64,000 nt of DNA, from contig NZ_BOOO01000017.1 in assembly GCF_016863275.1 (NCBI RefSeq), positions 186,001 to 250,000 of the forward strand, read 5' to 3'. The stretch comes from Planotetraspora mira (lineage in GTDB: Bacteria > Actinomycetota > Actinomycetes > Streptosporangiales > Streptosporangiaceae). Below, in pieces: positions 1-8,360 of this stretch (position 1 is the first letter of the stretch; every line of letters begins with the position of its first letter). The notes below the pieces were generated by a model. It worked only from the letters and a program-made list of their open reading frames with translations, was not told the origin of the DNA and made no database searches. Position numbers and translations under genes: made by a program.

Positions 1-1
1 C

Positions 2-169
2 GCCCGGCTGGTGGACGCCTTCGCCGCTCTCGCCGGCACGGTCGACTGTCAGTTGGAGACCCCGTGTGGCGGGGTCAGCCTCACCGAATGGGCCCGCACC
101 GGCGGTCCGGTCATGGTCCGCACCGCCCACGGCCCCGAACTGGTGACCGACCCGTGGGTCCTCGCGTGA
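2..169 (+). CDS. mdcG: Malonate decarboxylase holo-ACP synthase, C-terminal fragment
   Basis: Only the last 55 codons lie in the window; the frame is open from base 2 to a TGA at 167-169. The visible tail has an acidic ETPCGG segment, then a SLTEWAR stretch and a final GPELVTDPW motif. This resembles the C-terminal domain of MdcG, which transfers the 2'-phosphoribosyl-dephospho-CoA prosthetic group to the malonate decarboxylase acyl carrier protein. The next gene, mdcH, starts inside its stop codon (GTGA overlap). That is the usual MdcG-MdcH order in malonate decarboxylase operons and is the main support. The remaining subunit genes would lie upstream, outside the window. Confidence 0.6.
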   Translation, partial: ARLVDAFAALAGTVDCQLETPCGGVSLTEWARTGGPVMVRTAHGPELVTDPWVLA

Positions 170-1134
170 GAGTCGCCTTCCTCTATCCCGGCCAGGGCAC
201 CCAGCGACCCGGGATGCTCCGCGACCTGCCCGATCACGCCGCGGTCGCCGCGACCCTCGCCGAGGCCGAGGCGATCCTGCCCGGCTCGACCCGGCAGGAC
301 ACGGCTCAGGCGCTGGAATCGACCGTCACCGCGCAAGTCGCGCTCTGCGTCGCGGGAGTCGCCGCGACCAGGGCCCTCGCCGACGAGGGCGTGACTCCCG
401 ACGCCGTGGCCGGGCACTCCATCGGAGTGTTCCCCGCCGCCGTGGCCGCCGGGGTCCTGACCTTCGCGGAAGCCCTCGTGGCCGTGCACCGCCGCGGCGA
501 ACTGATGCGTGACGCCTACCCGTCCGGGTACGGCATGGCCGCCGTCCTCGGGCTGAGCGTGTCCCATGTCCGGAGGATGGTCGAATCGATCAGCACCGCC
601 GACGACCCGGCCTACGTGGCGGTCGTCGACACCGACCAGCAGGTCGTGGTCGCGGGCAGCACCCGGGCCCTGGAGCGCCTGACCACGGCGGCCGCCCACG
701 CCGGCGCGCGGCGCGTGCAACGCCTGGACATCGGCGTCCCCTCGCACTGCCCGTTGCTCGGCGGCGTCGCCGACGCCATGGCGGACCACCTCGGCACGGT
801 CCCCCGCCGTCGCCTGGCCGTCCCCTATGTCAGCGACTCCACCGGCCGCCTGCTCAACGACGCCGGCGCCGTCCTCGACGACCTCGCCCGCAGCATCGCC
901 ACGACGGTGAAATGGCGCGACGCCACCGCCATGCTCGGCGAACTCGGCACGACCCTGTTCATCCAGACTCCCCCGGGACACGTTCTGGCCCGGATGGCCG
1001 GTGCCGCCCACCCGCATGCCCGCGTCATCGCCCTGGCCGAAACCGGCATCGCCGACACCGCGGAGATCACCCGCCGAGTCCGGACACGCCCGCCGAGCCG
1101 GCGGCAGGAGGGGCTAGCCTCGGTCTGGTGGTGA
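166..1134 (+). CDS. mdcH: Malonate decarboxylase epsilon subunit (malonyl-CoA:ACP transacylase)
   Basis: A 322-residue FabD-like acyltransferase that charges the malonate decarboxylase carrier protein with a malonyl group. The protein opens with FLYPGQGTQRPGM, the glycine/glutamine loop of acyltransferases. It carries the nucleophile elbow GHSIG, with the serine near residue 85. The C-terminal QTPPGHVL stretch is where these enzymes have their closing loop. The GTG at 166 is preferred over an in-frame upstream ATG because it gives a homologous N-terminus and a 4-base overlap with the preceding stop. The next gene (MOSC) also starts by a GTGA overlap, so the three genes appear co-translated. 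Confidence 0.85.
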   Translation: MRVAFLYPGQGTQRPGMLRDLPDHAAVAATLAEAEAILPGSTRQDTAQALESTVTAQVALCVAGVAATRALADEGVTPDAVAGHSIGVFPAAVAAGVLTFAEALVAVHRRGELMRDAYPSGYGMAAVLGLSVSHVRRMVESISTADDPAYVAVVDTDQQVVVAGSTRALERLTTAAAHAGARRVQRLDIGVPSHCPLLGGVADAMADHLGTVPRRRLAVPYVSDSTGRLLNDAGAVLDDLARSIATTVKWRDATAMLGELGTTLFIQTPPGHVLARMAGAAHPHARVIALAETGIADTAEITRRVRTRPPSRRQEGLASVWW

Positions 1135-1838
1135 CCATCGTGGGCACGATCGAGCGACTGTGGCGGTATCCGATCAAGTCGACCGGCGGCGAACGGCTCA
1201 CCAGCGTCGAGGTCGACCAGCGGGGTGTCACGGGTGACCGGCTCTACGCAGTTCGGGATGCGGAGGGCAAGTTCGGTTCCGGGAAGAGCACTCGGCGCTT
1301 CCGGCGTATGGACGGTCTTCTGCACTTGAGCTCCCGCTATCCGGGTGATTCCGACAGGCCGGAACTGATCGACCCGCACGGACATGCGGTGGCCGACGCC
1401 ACGACCTTCATCCGCGCCTACCTTGGCCGCGACGACGTCGCGGTGGTCCGCGAAGGTGAGATCTCCCACTTCGACCAACTGCCGCTCAGCATCCTCACCA
1501 CCGCCACCCTCGGCTGGATCCGCCAGGCGATACCCGGCGTGCCCATCGACGAACGCCGGTTCCGGCCGAACATCCTCGTGCGCACCCCACCCGGCACTCC
1601 GCCGTTCGTCGAGGACGATTGGTTCGGGTGCACGGCTCGCATCGGAGGCACCCTCCGCCTCGAACTCCTTCGCGCCAGCGAACGTTGCGTGATGATCAAT
1701 CAGGCGCAACAGGACCTGCCCCACTCACCACTGATCTTGAAGACCGTCGCCGCGGCGCACGACAACCGGCTTGATGTGCTCGCCAGGGTGGCGGCCCCGG
1801 GGCAGGTCCGCGTAGGGGACGCGCTCGTACTCGAATAG
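1131..1838 (+). CDS. MOSC domain protein
   Basis: About 235 residues. The N-terminus (TIERLWRYPIKSTGGERL) matches the MOSC beta-barrel N-terminal domain. The C-terminal half has the MOSC signature with RRFRPNILV, a WFGCTARIG segment and a conserved cysteine in SERCVMIN. MOSC proteins such as YcbX and mARC use that cysteine to bind a molybdenum cofactor or to carry sulfur and reduce N-hydroxylated compounds. The GTG start overlaps the mdcH stop, so the gene looks translationally coupled to the malonate decarboxylase operon, which has no obvious Moco requirement. Substrate is unknown. Confidence 0.8.
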   Translation: MTIVGTIERLWRYPIKSTGGERLTSVEVDQRGVTGDRLYAVRDAEGKFGSGKSTRRFRRMDGLLHLSSRYPGDSDRPELIDPHGHAVADATTFIRAYLGRDDVAVVREGEISHFDQLPLSILTTATLGWIRQAIPGVPIDERRFRPNILVRTPPGTPPFVEDDWFGCTARIGGTLRLELLRASERCVMINQAQQDLPHSPLILKTVAAAHDNRLDVLARVAAPGQVRVGDALVLE

Positions 1839-1960
1839 CGACGCATCCTCGCCAGATCGACAGGACACGGTCGCGTCGCGGGTCCACAACGGCCACGCCG
1901 CGGCTGGTTCCGCCTCCCCTGATCCGCTCATGACGCTCCGAGCGAGCGATTCGCCGTCCC

Positions 1961-1970
1961 GGTATAGACC
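1961..1970. promoter_or_regulatory. DasR-type operator (dre), distal
   Basis: GGTATAGACC, flanked by CC and GG. The established DasR-responsive element centres on TGGTCTAGACCA, and TGGTATAGACCA variants occur at chitinase and hexosaminidase promoters. This is the first of three identical 10-base cores upstream of the GH20 gene. Confidence 0.65.
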
Positions 1971-2013
1971 GGCTGCGGCAGCGGCCACCGTTGTTGCGAA
2001 TCCGATACATGGC

Positions 2014-2023
2014 GGTATAGACC
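2014..2023. promoter_or_regulatory. DasR-type operator (dre), middle
   Basis: Second copy of GGTATAGACC, 53 bases downstream of the first and followed by AAAACTT. It lies at the edge of the AT-rich part of the interval, so it is well placed to overlap a promoter. Confidence 0.7.
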
Positions 2024-2101
2024 AAAACTTTGCCTTCTGTTTACCCTGACAGCCTTAGACCCCTACATAAGGGATCTATCCGCCGCCCAAGGCCGCCTAC
2101 C

Positions 2102-2111
2102 GGTATAGACC
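2102..2111. promoter_or_regulatory. DasR-type operator (dre), proximal
   Basis: Third copy of GGTATAGACC, followed by A so that the right half is GACCA as in the dre consensus. It lies 88 bases after the middle site and about 205 bases before the GH20 start codon. Confidence 0.7.
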
Positions 2112-2143
2112 AGTCACCCCCCAAGAGCAAGGCGGTAATCGAG

Positions 2144-2188
2144 ATGAGCAAGAAGATCGCCGGGACGGTCGGTCTCCTGGCCGCGTGA
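2144..2188 (+). other. 14-codon ORF, signal-peptide-like remnant or leader
   Basis: ATG at 2144 gives a peptide beginning MSKKIAGTVGLLAA and then a stop. A lysine pair followed by a hydrophobic run is how many actinobacterial signal peptides begin. It directly follows the third DasR-type box. It could be the broken N-terminus of a secreted protein formerly driven by this promoter, or a short leader peptide, or chance. Confidence 0.25.
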
Positions 2189-2316
2189 ACTCCCCCACCA
2201 CCACATCAGGAAGCTGCACGGACGCTGCAGCGCCGAACGGGTCGCCGGACATGTCCAACCAATGCCCGATCACGGCCCGTGCTGGAGGTATGCGGTACCC
2301 CGATTTAAGGAGTGAC

Positions 2317-4917
2317 GTGAAGATCTCGTTCCTATCGGCGAAGCGCGAGCAGACGAGGGGCCGTGGCGCAAGCCGACGGCCTCGAGCCCGCGCGATCTCT
2401 GCTTTGACAATCGGTGCGCTCCTCGCCACCACCCTCACCGGTGTCATGGCGAACGCCGCACAGGCCGGCACGGCGTCGACCGCGCCGGCATCACCCCAGA
2501 TCGTTCCTCTCCCGGTTTCGATGAGCACCACGGCCGGGGACGACTTCACGCTCGGCTCCGGTGCCCGCATCGTGGTGGACGACCCCTCCTCTGTCGGGAT
2601 CGCCGACCAACTGGCAGCCGTCCTGCGCCCCTCCACGGGCTACGCGCTGCCGGTCTCACAGGGCTCCGCCGCGACCGGGGACATCTCCCTGGCCTTGGGC
2701 GACCCGGGGGTCCCCGCAGCCGAGGGCTACAAGCTGGACGTCACGCACAGCGGCATCAAGATCACCGCCGCCAACGGGCACGGCCTGTTCAACGGTGTGC
2801 AGACGCTCCGGCAGTTGTTCCCCGTCTGGGTCGAGAGCAAGACGCCGCAGCCGGCCACGTGGGCCGTCCCCGGGGTTCAGATCTCCGACTATCCCCGCTA
2901 CGACTACCGCGGAGCGATGCTCGACATCGGCCGGCACTTCGAGCCGGTCTCCGTGGTCAAGAGCTACATCGACGAGATCACGGCGTACAAGGTGAACACG
3001 CTGCACCTGCATCTCAGCGATGACCAGGGCTTCCGGATCGCCATCAACGGCCGCCCCGAGCTCACCGACATCGGCAGCCAGTACTCCGGCGGCACGAGCA
3101 GGGCGTCCGACGGCACCACCAACGCGGACCCGGGCGGCTTCTGGACCCAGGCGGACTACGTCGACGTCGTGAACTACGCCGCGTCGCGTTTCGTCACGGT
3201 CGTGCCGGAGATCGACAGCCCCGGGCACAACAACTCGATCATCATGTCGTACGCCTCCGCCGAGGCGCAGGCCTACAAGGGCGGCTCGATCTACGACCCG
3301 AGCATCAACTGCAGCAACAAGAAGCCGCCGGTGTGGAACCTCAGCAACGCGGTGAACTACAGCGCGCTGTGTCCGGACAGCCCGCTGACCTGGCAGATCA
3401 CCACGGACATCATCGAGCAGTTGTCCGCGCTGACCCCGGGGCCGTACTTCCACATGGGCGGCGACGAGGTCTCGACGGCGCTCCTGCCCGCCACCGCCTA
3501 CCAGTCCTTCATCACCCGCGAGTCCAAGATCGTGAAGGCCCAGGGCAAGATCGCGATGGGCTGGAACGAGATCGGCGAGGCGCCCTTCGGGACCGACCCG
3601 GAGATGCCGCAGGGCGTCGTGCAGTACTGGGGCACCTCTCCGAACGGATCGGGCGGCGACTCGGGGCGGACCGCGGTGCAGAAGGGCATGAAGATCGTCA
3701 TGTCCCCCGCCAACAAGACCTACCTCGACATGAAGTACAACTCGAGCACGCCGATCGGGACCACCTGGGCCTGCACCTGCGACATCGACGTCTTCTACAA
3801 CTGGGAGCCGAGCACGCTCATCCCGGCGCGCACGGTGTCCGGCAACACGCTGCCCGCGGTCACCGACGCCAACATCATCGGCGTCGAGGCGCCGCTGTGG
3901 ACGGAGACCGTCAAGAACCTCGCCCAGATCGAGTTCATGGCCTTCCCCCGGCTCACCGCCATCGCGGAGATCGGGTGGTCGCCGAAGGCCGGGCCGGATC
4001 ACCCCGATCGGACCCTGGCCTCCTTCAAGGCCCGTGACGCCGCGCAGGGCGGACGCTGGCAGGCGCGGAACCAGAACTTCTACGCCTCGCCCAACGTGCC
4101 CTGGGGTCTCGATCTGGTCGCCGGCGACCAGTCGCTGAGCGACCGGAACGCGATCACCGGGCCGCTGGCGACCCTGGCCGCTCCCGGCAAGACGCTCGGC
4201 GCCCTGTCCGCCACGATCGAATGGGGCGACGGCACCACCTCGGCGGGCACGCTGAGCGGCAGAGAGGCCACCAACCAGATCGTCAACGGCCTCTACACGA
4301 TCAGCGGTGACCACACCTACGGCGGCTCCGGTCTGTACGAGGCGAAGGTGACCGTCTCCAGCGCCACCTCCACCGTGGTGACCGGCTTCACCGTCAGGGC
4401 GACCGGCGTCCCCGCGTGCACGACCACGGTCACCGGGACCCACTCCGGTCCGTTGACCGTCTCCTCGGGTGTCACGTGCCTTGACGGCGCGACCGTCAAC
4501 GGGCCCGTGACCGTGCGGGCGGGTGCCGGGCTGTACGCGTCCGGTTCCCAGGTTCGCGGCCCGGTGTCAGCGTCCGGAGCGGTCGACGTCCTGCTGTGCG
4601 ACACCACGGTGTCCGGGCCGGCCGCCCTGAGCGGCGGGGTGCGGGTCTGGCTCGGCAACGGGAACGGGGACTGCGCACCGGCCACGGTCAAGGGCCCGGT
4701 GACGGTCACCGGCACCACGGGTCAGGTGGTGATCGACGGCGCGACGGTGAGTGGTCCGCTCGTCCTGCAGAACAACAAGGTGCAGGCGGCGCCGATCGTC
4801 GCCGGCAACCACGTCGGCGGACCGCTGTCGTGCACCGGGAACTCCCCGGCGCCGACCAACGGCGGCACGCCCAACACCGTGTCCGGCCCCAAGGCGGGAC
4901 AGTGCGCCACTCTCTAG
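2317..4917 (+). CDS. Secreted GH20 beta-N-acetylhexosaminidase with PKD-like and repeat tail
   Basis: An 866-residue exo-hydrolase releasing N-acetylglucosamine from chito-oligosaccharides or related glycans. The GTG at 2317 follows an AAGGAG ribosome site at 2307-2312; an in-frame start 132 bases upstream lacks one. The N-terminus is arginine-rich, then a hydrophobic segment ending in NAAQA, a likely export signal (possibly Tat). Next come a GH20 N-terminal domain with YDYRGAMLDIGRHF and the TIM barrel with the catalytic pair in HMGGDE (Asp/Glu near 383-384). A PKD-like domain (about residues 600-690) follows. The last roughly 160 residues are short repeats with recurring GPVTV and SGPLVL motifs, which look like a beta-helical surface domain. 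Three DasR-type boxes upstream suggest induction by GlcN-6-P-linked signals. Confidence 0.9.
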   Translation: MKISFLSAKREQTRGRGASRRPRARAISALTIGALLATTLTGVMANAAQAGTASTAPASPQIVPLPVSMSTTAGDDFTLGSGARIVVDDPSSVGIADQLAAVLRPSTGYALPVSQGSAATGDISLALGDPGVPAAEGYKLDVTHSGIKITAANGHGLFNGVQTLRQLFPVWVESKTPQPATWAVPGVQISDYPRYDYRGAMLDIGRHFEPVSVVKSYIDEITAYKVNTLHLHLSDDQGFRIAINGRPELTDIGSQYSGGTSRASDGTTNADPGGFWTQADYVDVVNYAASRFVTVVPEIDSPGHNNSIIMSYASAEAQAYKGGSIYDPSINCSNKKPPVWNLSNAVNYSALCPDSPLTWQITTDIIEQLSALTPGPYFHMGGDEVSTALLPATAYQSFITRESKIVKAQGKIAMGWNEIGEAPFGTDPEMPQGVVQYWGTSPNGSGGDSGRTAVQKGMKIVMSPANKTYLDMKYNSSTPIGTTWACTCDIDVFYNWEPSTLIPARTVSGNTLPAVTDANIIGVEAPLWTETVKNLAQIEFMAFPRLTAIAEIGWSPKAGPDHPDRTLASFKARDAAQGGRWQARNQNFYASPNVPWGLDLVAGDQSLSDRNAITGPLATLAAPGKTLGALSATIEWGDGTTSAGTLSGREATNQIVNGLYTISGDHTYGGSGLYEAKVTVSSATSTVVTGFTVRATGVPACTTTVTGTHSGPLTVSSGVTCLDGATVNGPVTVRAGAGLYASGSQVRGPVSASGAVDVLLCDTTVSGPAALSGGVRVWLGNGNGDCAPATVKGPVTVTGTTGQVVIDGATVSGPLVLQNNKVQAAPIVAGNHVGGPLSCTGNSPAPTNGGTPNTVSGPKAGQCATL

Positions 4918-4987
4918 ACGGACGATGCGATCGGCGGGACGTGCGGCCCGGCAGGTGAGGGCGGCGGCAGTCCGATCGTGAGACGCG

Positions 4988-5031
4988 GCCGGGTCTCCCG
5001 CGCTCCGCAAGGAGCATCCGGGAGACCCGGC
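4988..5031 (+). terminator. Strong hairpin after the GH20 gene
   Basis: A perfect 13-bp stem (GCCGGGTCTCCCG at 4988-5000, complement at 5019-5031) encloses a second 5-bp stem (GCTCC/GGAGC) closed by a GCAA tetraloop. It is followed by TCGTTTCGT. It sits about 70 bases after the stop codon and is well placed as a terminator. Confidence 0.85.
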
Positions 5032-5483
5032 TCGTTTCGTCCCTGCCAGTCGGGTCTCACAACCGGGGATCCCAGACCGTTGACTCGCTGCGTGATGCAT
5101 TTTACTTTTGTGTCACCTCCACATGGACGTGCGTGATGTCCCCCCCGATCACGCGAGGTGACGCGAATGGCGCTGCACAAGGCAGGGACCGAATTCCTGA
5201 GACGAACCGCAGCCAATAGCGGGAAGCCGCCGTACCCCCTGTAGCTCCGGCGCTCCACTGCTACGCGCCGAACCGGTCGGCGACACCGGCCCCGGTCCGT
5301 TCTGATCCCACGGGCAAGACCCGAACACACCCCGCTGTCCCGATGAGCGGGCGGCGGAGGAGATCACCTTCCGCCTGCCGCCCGGCGATGACGCACGCCC
5401 TCATGGCCGGGCGACGCCGTGAGAGCGGCGACGTCCGCGCCACGCCTGCCCGTACATCGTGTCCACCGCCTCCAGGAGGACCA
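5032..5483. other. Gene-free interval upstream of the monooxygenase
   Basis: About 450 bases without a convincing gene. The only structure noticed is a 7-bp inverted repeat (GCGTGAT at 5131-5137, ATCACGC at 5147-5153) around a C-rich loop, a possible regulator site for the following operon. A frame open from 5343 into the monooxygenase lacks a ribosome site; the good one is at 5474-5480. Confidence 0.4.
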
Positions 5484-7184
5484 ATGTCCGCACCCAGCAA
5501 CGACATCCAGTCCGACTCACGCACCCTGCCTTCCTCCGTTGACGCCGTCATCGTCGGAGCCGGCTTCTCGGGCATGTACCTGCTGCACAAACTCCGCGAG
5601 ATGAACCTGTCCGCCGTCGTGTTCGAGGCCGGCACCGACGTCGGCGGCACCTGGTACTGGAACCGCTACCCCGGCGCCCGGGTGGACGTGGAGAGCCTCG
5701 CGTACTCCTACTCGTTCTCGGAGGAACTCGAACAGGAGTACGAGTGGGAGGAGCGCTACCCGACCCAGCCGGAGATCCTCCGGTACGCGCAGCACGTCGC
5801 CGACCGGTTCGACCTGCGCAGGGACATCTTCTTCAGGACGCGCGTGAAGGCCGCCGCGTACGACGACCGCGATGAGACCTGGCTCGTGCGCACCGACCAC
5901 GACGATGCCGTCACCACCCGATTCCTCATCATGGCGACCGGCTGTCTGTCGCATTCGAAGCTGCCGGAGATTCCCGGCCTCGACCGCTTCACGGGCGCCA
6001 CCTATCACACCGCGCACTGGCCGCACGAGGACGTGGACTTCACCGGCATGCGGGTCGGGATCATCGGCACCGGGTCCTCGGGCGTGCAGTCGATCCCCGT
6101 CATCGCCGAGCAGGCCGCCGGCCTCACCGTCTTCCAGCGCACCCCGGCCTACAGCCTCCCTGCTCGTAACCGAAGGTTGCGCGCGGACGAGATAGCCGAC
6201 ATGAAGGCGAACTACCGGGCCTTCCGCAAGGCCCAGAGGGAGTCCGGATTCGGCGTCCCCACGGTACCCGCGACGAAGTCCGCCCTCGAGGTCTCCGACG
6301 AGGAGCGCGATGCCGCCTTCGAGACGGCCTGGGAAAGCGGCAGCCTCGTCAACCTCCTGACCGCGTTCACCGATCTCGCCGTCGACCAGGAGGCCAACGA
6401 CACGGCGAAGCGATTCATCCACGGCAAGATCCACCAGATCGTCGGGAACCCTCGGACCGCCGCGGACCTCTGCCCCGAGTACCCCGTCGGGACCAAGCGC
6501 CCCTGCCTGGACACCGACTACTACGAGACGTACAACCGGGAGAACGTGGAACTGGTCAACCTGCGGCGCACGCCCCTCGTCGAGATCACAGAAAGGGGCG
6601 TCCGCACCTCCGACAAGGAGTACGCGTTCGACGCGATCGTCTACGCGACCGGGTTCGACGCGATGACGGGGGCGCTGACGAGCGTCGACATCAGCGGCCG
6701 GGGAGGAGTCTCCCTCACGGAGACATGGAGCGCCGGCCCCCGCACCTACCTCGGGATCAGCTCCGCGGGATTCCCGAACATGTTCATGATCACCGGACCG
6801 GGCAGCCCGTCGGTGCTGTCGAACATGGTCGTCTCGATCGAGCAGCACGTCGACTGGGTGGTCGACGCCATCGGGTACCTCGACCGCCATGGCATCTCGA
6901 CGATCGAACCGGCCCAGCAGGCCCAGGACGACTGGGTGGACCACGTCAATCTCATCAGCAGCTTCACCCTCTATCCGAAGGCGAACTCCTGGTACATGGG
7001 CGCCAACGTGCCGGGCAAGCCGCAGGTGTTCATGCCCTACGCCGGCGGTGTCGGGGAATACCGGAAAAAGTGCGACGAGGTCGCCGCCCAGGGATACGAG
7101 GGCTTCTCCTTCTCCCCGCGATCTCCGCAATCGCCGACATCACCGGCCGCTCCGGCGGGAACCCGTCGCCCGTCCGGCGGGTGA
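5484..7184 (+). CDS. Baeyer-Villiger flavin monooxygenase
   Basis: A 566-residue FAD/NADPH enzyme that inserts oxygen next to a ketone carbonyl to give an ester or lactone. The FAD-binding GAGFSG is at residues 25-30. The fingerprint FTGATYHTAHWP, diagnostic for type I Baeyer-Villiger monooxygenases, is at about 169-180. The NADPH-binding GTGSSG is at about 195-200. The ATG at 5484 follows AGGAGGA. Length fits the cyclohexanone/phenylacetone/steroid monooxygenase group. The esterase 62 bases downstream and a GntR regulator suggest a pathway that cleaves the ester formed. The ketone substrate cannot be told from sequence. Confidence 0.9.
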   Translation: MSAPSNDIQSDSRTLPSSVDAVIVGAGFSGMYLLHKLREMNLSAVVFEAGTDVGGTWYWNRYPGARVDVESLAYSYSFSEELEQEYEWEERYPTQPEILRYAQHVADRFDLRRDIFFRTRVKAAAYDDRDETWLVRTDHDDAVTTRFLIMATGCLSHSKLPEIPGLDRFTGATYHTAHWPHEDVDFTGMRVGIIGTGSSGVQSIPVIAEQAAGLTVFQRTPAYSLPARNRRLRADEIADMKANYRAFRKAQRESGFGVPTVPATKSALEVSDEERDAAFETAWESGSLVNLLTAFTDLAVDQEANDTAKRFIHGKIHQIVGNPRTAADLCPEYPVGTKRPCLDTDYYETYNRENVELVNLRRTPLVEITERGVRTSDKEYAFDAIVYATGFDAMTGALTSVDISGRGGVSLTETWSAGPRTYLGISSAGFPNMFMITGPGSPSVLSNMVVSIEQHVDWVVDAIGYLDRHGISTIEPAQQAQDDWVDHVNLISSFTLYPKANSWYMGANVPGKPQVFMPYAGGVGEYRKKCDEVAAQGYEGFSFSPRSPQSPTSPAAPAGTRRPSGG

Positions 7185-7246
7185 CCCCACCGCATCGCGA
7201 CCGCTCTACGCCGCATCCCACCGATTAGTTGCCTAATGGAGGGCTC

Positions 7247-8197
7247 ATGTCCCGTCGTGATCTGATCGACCCCGAATGCCGCGTCCCCCTGGACGCGCTG
7301 CTCGAGGTGATGCCCGGTGGCTTCAACGCCATCCCCGACATCGTCCAGCGCCGCACCGCCGTCGAGGGCATGCTGGGCGCCATCGAGGTGCCCGAGAACC
7401 CCAACGTCGCCAAGGAGGATCGGACCGTCCCCGGCCCCGGTGGGGAGCCCGACATCACCGTACGGATCTACCGGCCGGTCGGCGCGTCCGGCACTCTGCC
7501 CGGCATCTACTACATCCACGGCGGCGGCATGATCCTCGGCAGCGTCGAGGGTGAGGACCCCAACGCGACGATGATCTGCGACCAGGTCGGCGCCGTCGTG
7601 GTCTCCGTCGAATACCGCCTCTCCCCCGAGCACCCCCATCCCGCCCCGATCGAGGACTGCTACGCCGGTCTGGTGTGGATGGCGAAGAACGCCGCCGAAC
7701 TGGGCGTCGACCCCCATCGCCTGGCGATCTACGGCGCCAGCGCCGGCGGCGGGCTGACCATCGGCACGGCGCTCCTGGCTCGGGACCGCGGCGGCCCGGC
7801 GCTGTCGTTCATGATGCCGATCTATCCGATGATCGACGACCGCAACGAGACGGCGTCCAGCCACGAGATCACCGACATCGGGATCTGGGACCGAGCGGGC
7901 AACATCGAAGCCTGGGCCTGGTATCTCGGCGGCAAGCAGGCCGACCAGTACGCGGCGCCCGCGCGGGCCGAGGACCTGTCCGGCCTTCCCCCGGCCTTCA
8001 TCGACGTCGGCACCGTCGACCTGTTCCGGGACGAGGACATCACGTTCGCGCAGCGGCTCATGCAGGCGGGCGTCCCGACCGACCTCGTCGTCAACCCGGG
8101 CAGCTACCACGCCGCGGAGACGTTCGCGCCCGAGGCGGCGTTGTCCAGGCGGATCTGGGCGGCGCGGATCGATCGTCTCAAGCGGGCTCTCGCCTGA
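7247..8197 (+). CDS. HSL-family alpha/beta hydrolase (esterase)
   Basis: A 316-residue hormone-sensitive-lipase-type esterase. The oxyanion-hole motif HGGG is at residues 91-94. The nucleophile elbow GASAGG places Ser at 165, with acid Asp in GTVDLF near 258 and His in GSYHAAE near 288. The ATG at 7247 follows a GGAGGG site; an in-frame ATG six codons earlier overlaps that site. No signal peptide is visible, so it is probably cytoplasmic. Position right after the Baeyer-Villiger enzyme suggests it hydrolyses the ester or lactone that enzyme makes. Confidence 0.88.
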   Translation: MSRRDLIDPECRVPLDALLEVMPGGFNAIPDIVQRRTAVEGMLGAIEVPENPNVAKEDRTVPGPGGEPDITVRIYRPVGASGTLPGIYYIHGGGMILGSVEGEDPNATMICDQVGAVVVSVEYRLSPEHPHPAPIEDCYAGLVWMAKNAAELGVDPHRLAIYGASAGGGLTIGTALLARDRGGPALSFMMPIYPMIDDRNETASSHEITDIGIWDRAGNIEAWAWYLGGKQADQYAAPARAEDLSGLPPAFIDVGTVDLFRDEDITFAQRLMQAGVPTDLVVNPGSYHAAETFAPEAALSRRIWAARIDRLKRALA

Positions 8198-8214
8198 GCG
8201 AGCACGCAGCGGCG

Positions 8215-8245
8215 CCGTGGGCGGGCAAGTCGTTCCCGCCCACGG
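8215..8245 (+). terminator. Hairpin after the esterase gene
   Basis: A perfect 11-bp GC stem (CCGTGGGCGGG at 8215-8225, complement at 8235-8245) with a 9-base loop, 17 bases after the esterase stop. There is no T-tract, which is common in actinomycetes. It separates the oxidation genes from the GntR gene, which may therefore have its own promoter. Confidence 0.65.
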
Positions 8246-8360
8246 CCTCGGCGTGGCCGCCACGGGCGGCGGGCGGAGCGGCCGCGCCGGACACCACCGG
8301 GAAGACGAGTGGGAGATCGTAGTATGGCCGCGTCAGCTCCCCCTGACCGAGAGCAACGCC

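Larger units (their letters stand above)
1839..2316. other. 478-base regulatory interval upstream of the GH20 gene
   Basis: No full gene is seen here. The stretch holds three identical DasR-type boxes (listed separately), a relatively AT-rich section around 2024-2075 that is the likeliest promoter location, and a 14-codon ORF at 2144-2188. A TACATA hexamer at 2064-2069 could be a -10 element, but no good -35 box is found in front of it. Confidence 0.5.

Noticed and set aside
64-165. Upstream in-frame ATG for mdcH
   Set aside because: It would add residues without homology that run through mdcG; the GTG at 166 gives the family N-terminus and a GTGA overlap.
2656-4443. Long minus-strand open frame opposite the GH20 gene
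   Set aside because: It is an Arg/Gly/Val-rich antisense shadow caused by GC-rich third positions; the plus strand has catalytic motifs and a ribosome site.
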